Source of the DNA: Bartonella bacilliformis Ver097
GTDB taxonomy: Bacteria > Pseudomonadota > Alphaproteobacteria > Rhizobiales > Rhizobiaceae
Length of the DNA: 64,000 nt
Direction: 5' to 3'
Assembly (NCBI RefSeq): GCF_000709795.1
Contig: NZ_KL503802.1
Span: 1 to 64,000, forward strand
Of this stretch, positions 59,762 through 64,000 are shown piece after piece. Below the pieces are notes generated by a model. The model saw only the letters and a program-made list of their open reading frames with translations, did no database searches and was not told the origin of the DNA. The first letter of the stretch is position 1, and every line of letters starts with the position of its first letter. The position numbers were made by a program, and so were the translations under genes.

Positions 59762-60781
59762 TTACAAAAAATGTTTTCGTTTCTTAAAACGAGCAATAAC
59801 TTCTTCAAGCAACATATAACAAAAATCTGCTTGAGCAAAATCAAGTGTGACATCAAATACGATCAAATTTTCTATATCTTTTTGCAAAGCTTTTACTCGT
59901 ATACGTGTGTAATCCTTCGCAGTTGTAGCTAACCATAGATTTTGAATCTTAGCCTTTTGTTTAAGATTTTTTAGATCCGTATCAGTAAAAAAATAATGGT
60001 CAGGATAAGAGCAAGCTTCTATAACATGGCCAGACATTTCTTTAATGGATTTAAAAAACTTATCTGGGTTGCCAATACCCGCAAACGCTAAAAAAGATTT
60101 TCCAGAAACCTCATCAGAGGCCAAAGGTTTAAGATAAGCATGATGCAAAGACTTGCCAGTACCCGTTATAAAAGCATCCACATGATTATAAGCCTTCAAA
60201 CGGCCAATGCATAAAACACTATCCATCAAAGAAAGCTGCGTTTCTAAAGGTGCACGCAAAGGCCCTGCCGGAAAAACAGCCCCATTCCCTAAACCGCGCA
60301 TGGCGTCTACAACGAGCAATGCATAGTCCATATAAAGGCGACGACTCTGAAACCCATCATCCATCAAAATAAGATCACAGCCTTCTTCTTTAAGTCGTTG
60401 TGCTGCTGCATAACGATCAGGTGATATTGCAACCAAAGCATGGCGTGCTAGTAAAAGTGGTTCATCTCCCACATGATACGCATCATCACATTCCACATCG
60501 ACAAGATGTACCCCTTTAACTGTTCTGCCATAACCACGTGATACGACTCCGGGCTTTAAACCAAGCTTCTTAGCAGCTTGAGACAAAGCAATAACAACAG
60601 GCGTTTTACCTGCCCCTCCTAGTGTGAAATTACCAACACATAAAACTGGCAAGTCAATAACAGGAGGCTTCCTTTCCATACCACGACATGCAAAATAGCC
60701 ATAAACTTTAGAAAATGGCGTCAGTAAAAAACGTAGAAAACTTTTATTTTTCCACCAAAAATGGGGAGCGCTAATATACAT
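59762..60781 (-). CDS. lpxK: Tetraacyldisaccharide 4'-kinase
   Basis: Phosphorylates the 4' position to make lipid IVA; inner-membrane face. 339 residues with an N-terminal membrane-associated segment, Walker A in [21 protein letters not shown], and the catalytic DDGFQ in [13 protein letters not shown]. It starts 3 bp after the waaA stop, so the two are co-translated in the lipid A/Kdo cluster. Confidence 0.96.
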   Translation of the reverse strand: MYISAPHFWWKNKSFLRFLLTPFSKVYGYFACRGMERKPPVIDLPVLCVGNFTLGGAGKTPVVIALSQAAKKLGLKPGVVSRGYGRTVKGVHLVDVECDDAYHVGDEPLLLARHALVAISPDRYAAAQRLKEEGCDLILMDDGFQSRRLYMDYALLVVDAMRGLGNGAVFPAGPLRAPLETQLSLMDSVLCIGRLKAYNHVDAFITGTGKSLHHAYLKPLASDEVSGKSFLAFAGIGNPDKFFKSIKEMSGHVIEACSYPDHYFFTDTDLKNLKQKAKIQNLWLATTAKDYTRIRVKALQKDIENLIVFDVTLDFAQADFCYMLLEEVIARFKKRKHFL

Positions 60782-60784
60782 TAC

Positions 60785-62095
60785 CTACTCTGAACACTGG
60801 CTTAGAGTTTTTTGAATGATAAGTGGCTGCAAAAACGGATATAAAACCTTTAACGTACATTCAAAAGCGCCCGCCATATTTGTTGCCACCTCATAAGCTT
60901 TATCGACCATTTTCTGCCTCAACGCTTCATTTTTTAAAAGCTCATTCACTTGAAGGGTAAGTTGTATCGTATCTTTAACCATATAAGCTGCATCATGAGA
61001 CAAAAATTTCTCAAATATATCCTGGAAATTTGAGACATGCGGCCCTGTGACAATAGCTGCACCAAGAAAAGCAGACTCTAATGGATTATGACCACCACGA
61101 CTACATAAAGACTTACCAATAAAAGCAACTTGTGATAAACGTAGGAAAAGTCCCATCTCTCCAATCGTATCTCCCAACAAAATATCCGTCTCAACATCTA
61201 GAACAGCATTATTGCTTCTACGAACAAAATGCATGCTTTGATCATTACACATCTTAATAATATCACCTGCACGCTCAGGATGACGTGGAACGATAATAGT
61301 CAATAAATTGGGCCAATGTTTCTTAAGAGTCTTATGAACCTCAAGAGCAATTTGTTCTTCTCCTTTATGAGTGGAAACAGCTGCCCAAACTGGACGATTT
61401 CCAACAGCATGGCGATAACGCATGAGTAATTCCTGATCTTCAACTGGAATAATATCAGCCTTGAGATTTCCAGAAAGCACAACAGATTTCACTCCAAGCG
61501 TTTGATAACAAGCTACATCTCTTTCATTCTGGCCAACAGCCACATCAATATGCCTAAAAACATATTGAGCGAGAGCTGGCCATCTTTCCCAAGCTTGAAA
61601 AGAACGTTCAGATATATGAGCATTCACCCAAATCTGCGGAATACGCATTTTAGAAAGCTCTATAATACGTAAAGGCCAAATTTCTGATTCACACGTCAAT
61701 ACCAAATCAGGCTTCCAATGGCCAAGAAAACGGCGCACAACCAACTCTAAATCCAATGGAGCATATTGATGAATTAACCGATTACCAAAATATTTCTGTA
61801 CAAAGATAGAAGATGTTACCGTACCTGTTGTTAATAATACATTGATTTTCAAAGATAAGATATGATTAATGAGTGGTACAAGAGCCTGTGTTTCTCCAAC
61901 ACTAACCGCATGAAACCAAATTAACGGACCAGAGGGACGCACTCTAAAACTTTTACCTAAACGTTCTTTTTGGCGCCTTAGTTTTTCTTGATCACGTACA
62001 GAAAGAAAAAATAAATAAAAGAAAATCAGAGGATACAAACAAAAGCCAATTATTCGATAGAGAAAAAAAACCGTACATGCCTTTAATTCCATCAT
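60785..62095 (-). CDS. waaA: 3-Deoxy-D-manno-octulosonic acid transferase
   Basis: Adds Kdo to lipid IVA. 436 residues, N-terminal membrane anchor (about 8-32), then GPLIWFHAVSVGETQALVPL with the conserved catalytic region, the LTCESEIWPLRI stretch in the first GT-B half, and VFIGKSLCSRGGHNPLESA in the second. Located between the DUF374 acyltransferase-like gene (13 bp upstream) and lpxK. Confidence 0.95.
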   Translation of the reverse strand: MMELKACTVFFLYRIIGFCLYPLIFFYLFFLSVRDQEKLRRQKERLGKSFRVRPSGPLIWFHAVSVGETQALVPLINHILSLKINVLLTTGTVTSSIFVQKYFGNRLIHQYAPLDLELVVRRFLGHWKPDLVLTCESEIWPLRIIELSKMRIPQIWVNAHISERSFQAWERWPALAQYVFRHIDVAVGQNERDVACYQTLGVKSVVLSGNLKADIIPVEDQELLMRYRHAVGNRPVWAAVSTHKGEEQIALEVHKTLKKHWPNLLTIIVPRHPERAGDIIKMCNDQSMHFVRRSNNAVLDVETDILLGDTIGEMGLFLRLSQVAFIGKSLCSRGGHNPLESAFLGAAIVTGPHVSNFQDIFEKFLSHDAAYMVKDTIQLTLQVNELLKNEALRQKMVDKAYEVATNMAGAFECTLKVLYPFLQPLIIQKTLSQCSE

Positions 62096-62108
62096 TTTTC
62101 ATTAAACC

Positions 62109-62864
62109 TCATTGATCATTTCTGAGGCGGCTATAAGCTTCATCTGTCAAGCGATTCATCATATCTGTTAATTCCATACGTTTCTCCTCCAACAGAATGT
62201 CATCTGCATCATTAGGAACGAAAAGTGCTTCCCCCATAAGAAAGATTGAACGACCAAAAGGAAGCGGAATTGCAGTTTTATCCCATGTATTTTCAAGAAT
62301 TTTCTCTCGTGAAAATGCGTATATGTAAGGAACAATGGGACGACCAGATATTTTAGCTAATAAAATAATTCCTTTTCCAACTTCCCGTGCTTTTCCATTT
62401 GCAATATCCGCAATCATAGCCACTGTCTTGCCGGATTTGAGGGAATTTTTAAGCGTCAACAACGCTTGTGCCCCTCCTTTATTAACATAATGTGCTTTAC
62501 TGCGCCCCCCCGAACCACGTACAATCTCAAGCCCTAATTTTTTTGCTAATTGTGCGTTGATCTCTGCGTCTGCAGAGCGAGAAAACATCCCCATAATTAC
62601 CTCATCCGAAGGACGAAGAAAAGGCCCCATAATGTGGCGTCCATGCCAAAAAGTAATAATAAACGGGTTATAGGTATTATGTGCCTGCCGTGCATCATCT
62701 GAACTTTTCAGCCGCGGATTTGTCCAATAAACAAAACGCAAATAGTTTGCCAATACCCAAACAAAAAAAACCTGTACAAACCAATTTTTTAACAATAAAT
62801 TGCGATTTTTTCTCCAAAATCGCCCTAAAATCCCCCCTTTCTCCTTTTGAATTATTTTACTCAT
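62109..62864 (-). CDS. Lysophospholipid acyltransferase-like protein (DUF374)
   Basis: 251 residues, N-terminal membrane helix (about 24-44). The DUF374 hallmark FIITFWHGRHIMGPF is present, with GLEIVRGSGGRSKAHYVNKG and ADIANGKAREVGKGIILLAK later. It belongs to the PlsC-like superfamily by fold and is always near waaA-lpxK in Rhizobiales, which suggests a role in lipid A or other envelope lipids. The substrate is not established. Confidence 0.88.
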   Translation of the reverse strand: MSKIIQKEKGGILGRFWRKNRNLLLKNWFVQVFFVWVLANYLRFVYWTNPRLKSSDDARQAHNTYNPFIITFWHGRHIMGPFLRPSDEVIMGMFSRSADAEINAQLAKKLGLEIVRGSGGRSKAHYVNKGGAQALLTLKNSLKSGKTVAMIADIANGKAREVGKGIILLAKISGRPIVPYIYAFSREKILENTWDKTAIPLPFGRSIFLMGEALFVPNDADDILLEEKRMELTDMMNRLTDEAYSRLRNDQ

Positions 62865-62946
62865 GTAATATTAAATCCAGCTCATTAAATATCGTTGTCC
62901 AGCTTAAGCTTAAAAAAATGATTAAATGTTTAAACTTTATTATGCA

Positions 62947-63186
62947 TCACTTAATTTCAGAGTGAAGAGATTGATGCAAGTCAACAATATAATAACGTTG
63001 TAATGCGTTGTCTACAGTACTTTGTGCTTTCGCTCGCCATGCATCTTGCGCTGATTGATAGTCCATGAAAATACCAACAATATCCAAATCATCTGGATTT
63101 TTGAATTCATTACTATTAAGATTTTTTAGTTCCCCACCAAATACAAAATACAGCAACTGTTTTTTGTTGTCTTCAGTCATATTCAC
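62947..63186 (-). CDS. DUF4170 family protein
   Basis: 79 residues. The protein shows YFVFGGELKNLNSNEFKN, then DLDIVGIFMDYQSAQDAWRA and the C-terminal YYIVDLHQSLHS, the pattern of small DUF4170 proteins found in the alphaproteobacterial lipid A cluster. No cysteines or membrane segment; function unknown. It sits between the CysQ-like gene and the DUF374 gene, same strand. Confidence 0.88.
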   Translation of the reverse strand: MNMTEDNKKQLLYFVFGGELKNLNSNEFKNPDDLDIVGIFMDYQSAQDAWRAKAQSTVDNALQRYYIVDLHQSLHSEIK

Positions 63187-63226
63187 CTACGTATTCATGA
63201 AAAAATTTCAATATGCTGTTATTTGA

Positions 63227-64000
63227 TTAAACTAACTTTGCTCGACGAACAATATCTATCATATTTTGACAGCATTTTTTTTCACCAGCAATTAAAAATC
63301 CATACTGATAAACTTCACCCCCATAAGGAATAAATGGTGCATCAAGCGACATAAAATGCCCTCCACATTCTTGAAGAATCAGATCAGCAGCAGCAATATC
63401 CCAATCATGGCAATTTGGTCGAACTACCATAATATCAATTTCACCTTGAGCAACAAGAACTATACGGTAAGCAAGAGAAGGAATATCAGAAAAAGAACTA
63501 GCTTGATTACAAAAATCATGTGGTAATTTTTGAGCAATCGATTTATCAAGAAAAACCCTATATTTTTGATTGATCTGAGATTTAATAAGAGGCAATCTTA
63601 CGCCATTTAGTGTCGCTCCTTCACCAATAACAGCTGCATAAACGTCACCCTTAGCAGGACACTGCAAAACAGCTACAACAGGACGCCCATTTTCAATAAT
63701 AGCAACTGAAATACACCAATAAATACTGCCAGCAAGAAAACCGCGAGTTCCATCAATGGGATCAACTACAAAACAGCGCCCATGAGTCTGTAATTTTCTC
63801 TCATCTTCCATTTCTTCTGAAATCCAACCATAATCAGGCCGTGCTCCAATAAGTCTTTCCTTTAAAAAGTGATTAATTGCAGAATCTGCTTCACTAACTG
63901 GTGAATTGCCATCTTTCATCCATACTTTCAGCTCACATCCAAAATATCTCATCGCTAAATCTCCTGCTTCCTGACAAACATCAAGCAAAAGATTGAGATC
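63227..64000 (-). CDS. Inositol monophosphatase/CysQ-family phosphatase, 5' end outside window
   Basis: At least 257 codons; the frame is open through the right edge (reading DLNLLLDVCQEAGDLAMRYF), so the true start is beyond position 64000. Metal-binding motifs of the lithium-sensitive phosphatases are intact: DPIDGTRGFLAGS and, near the C-terminus, NCHDWDIAAADLILQECGG. Most likely a 3'(2'),5'-bisphosphate nucleotidase (CysQ) that recycles PAP, judging by the position next to DUF4170-DUF374-waaA in Rhizobiales; inositol monophosphatase activity is the alternative. Confidence 0.88.
   Translation of the reverse strand, partial: DLNLLLDVCQEAGDLAMRYFGCELKVWMKDGNSPVSEADSAINHFLKERLIGARPDYGWISEEMEDERKLQTHGRCFVVDPIDGTRGFLAGSIYWCISVAIIENGRPVVAVLQCPAKGDVYAAVIGEGATLNGVRLPLIKSQINQKYRVFLDKSIAQKLPHDFCNQASSFSDIPSLAYRIVLVAQGEIDIMVVRPNCHDWDIAAADLILQECGGHFMSLDAPFIPYGGEVYQYGFLIAGEKKCCQNMIDIVRRAKLV

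Overview
The window is a 64-kb, AT-rich piece of chromosome from an alphaproteobacterium of the order Rhizobiales, almost certainly a Bartonella species. The evidence is the pair of short trimeric autotransporter adhesins of the BadA/Vomp type, the IalB-family proteins beside them, the tRNA-His with alphaproteobacterial identity elements, the Rhizobiales gene neighbourhoods (rpoH-purA-serC; mutL-DUF2093-lpxK-waaA-DUF374-DUF4170), many decayed genes, and a gpsA that looks imported rather than inherited. I cannot name the species.

Layout. 1-7.3 kb: a surface-protein island with two successive copies of a two-gene module, a trimeric autotransporter adhesin followed by a translationally coupled IalB-like periplasmic protein; the second member of the first copy runs off the left edge. 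8.2-38.4 kb: mostly housekeeping genes. These are rplU-rpmA, tRNA-Ser, pgi, an RND efflux pump with its adaptor, tRNA-Arg, rpsU, gshA, rsmE, an AsmA-like protein, folD, a puuA/puuB-like pair, tRNA-His, pyrD, mscL, a soluble FtsK, an aldehyde dehydrogenase, an RluD-type pseudouridine synthase, rpoH, a membrane-anchored protein of unknown role, and purA. 38.8-42.9 kb: a graveyard holding a broken RPA-type replication initiator, a broken phage/plasmid-type antitoxin, a perfect 19-bp inverted repeat, small secreted proteins and other fragments. It sits between purA and serC, where serA lies in related rhizobia. 43-48.2 kb: serC, tRNA-Phe, a second graveyard of unrecognised gene fragments, then gpsA of Helicobacter-like sequence. 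48.8-54.2 kb: the biotin importer bioM-bioN-bioY flanked by two nearly identical amino-acid permeases in direct orientation. 54.6-57.2 kb: tRNA-Thr, a broken lldD and a dCTP-deaminase-family gene. 57.5-64 kb: mutL, then the lipid A/Kdo cluster ending with a CysQ-like phosphatase cut by the right edge.

Functionally the window combines envelope building (lpxK, waaA, acyltransferase, AsmA, adhesins), import from the host (biotin, amino acids), redox and stress functions (gshA, rpoH, mscL), translation and repair genes. Lactate oxidation (lldD) is broken, and serine synthesis lacks its usual serA neighbour. The least explained item is the repeated adhesin + IalB-like coupled pair. I found no CRISPR array, intact prophage or insertion sequence.
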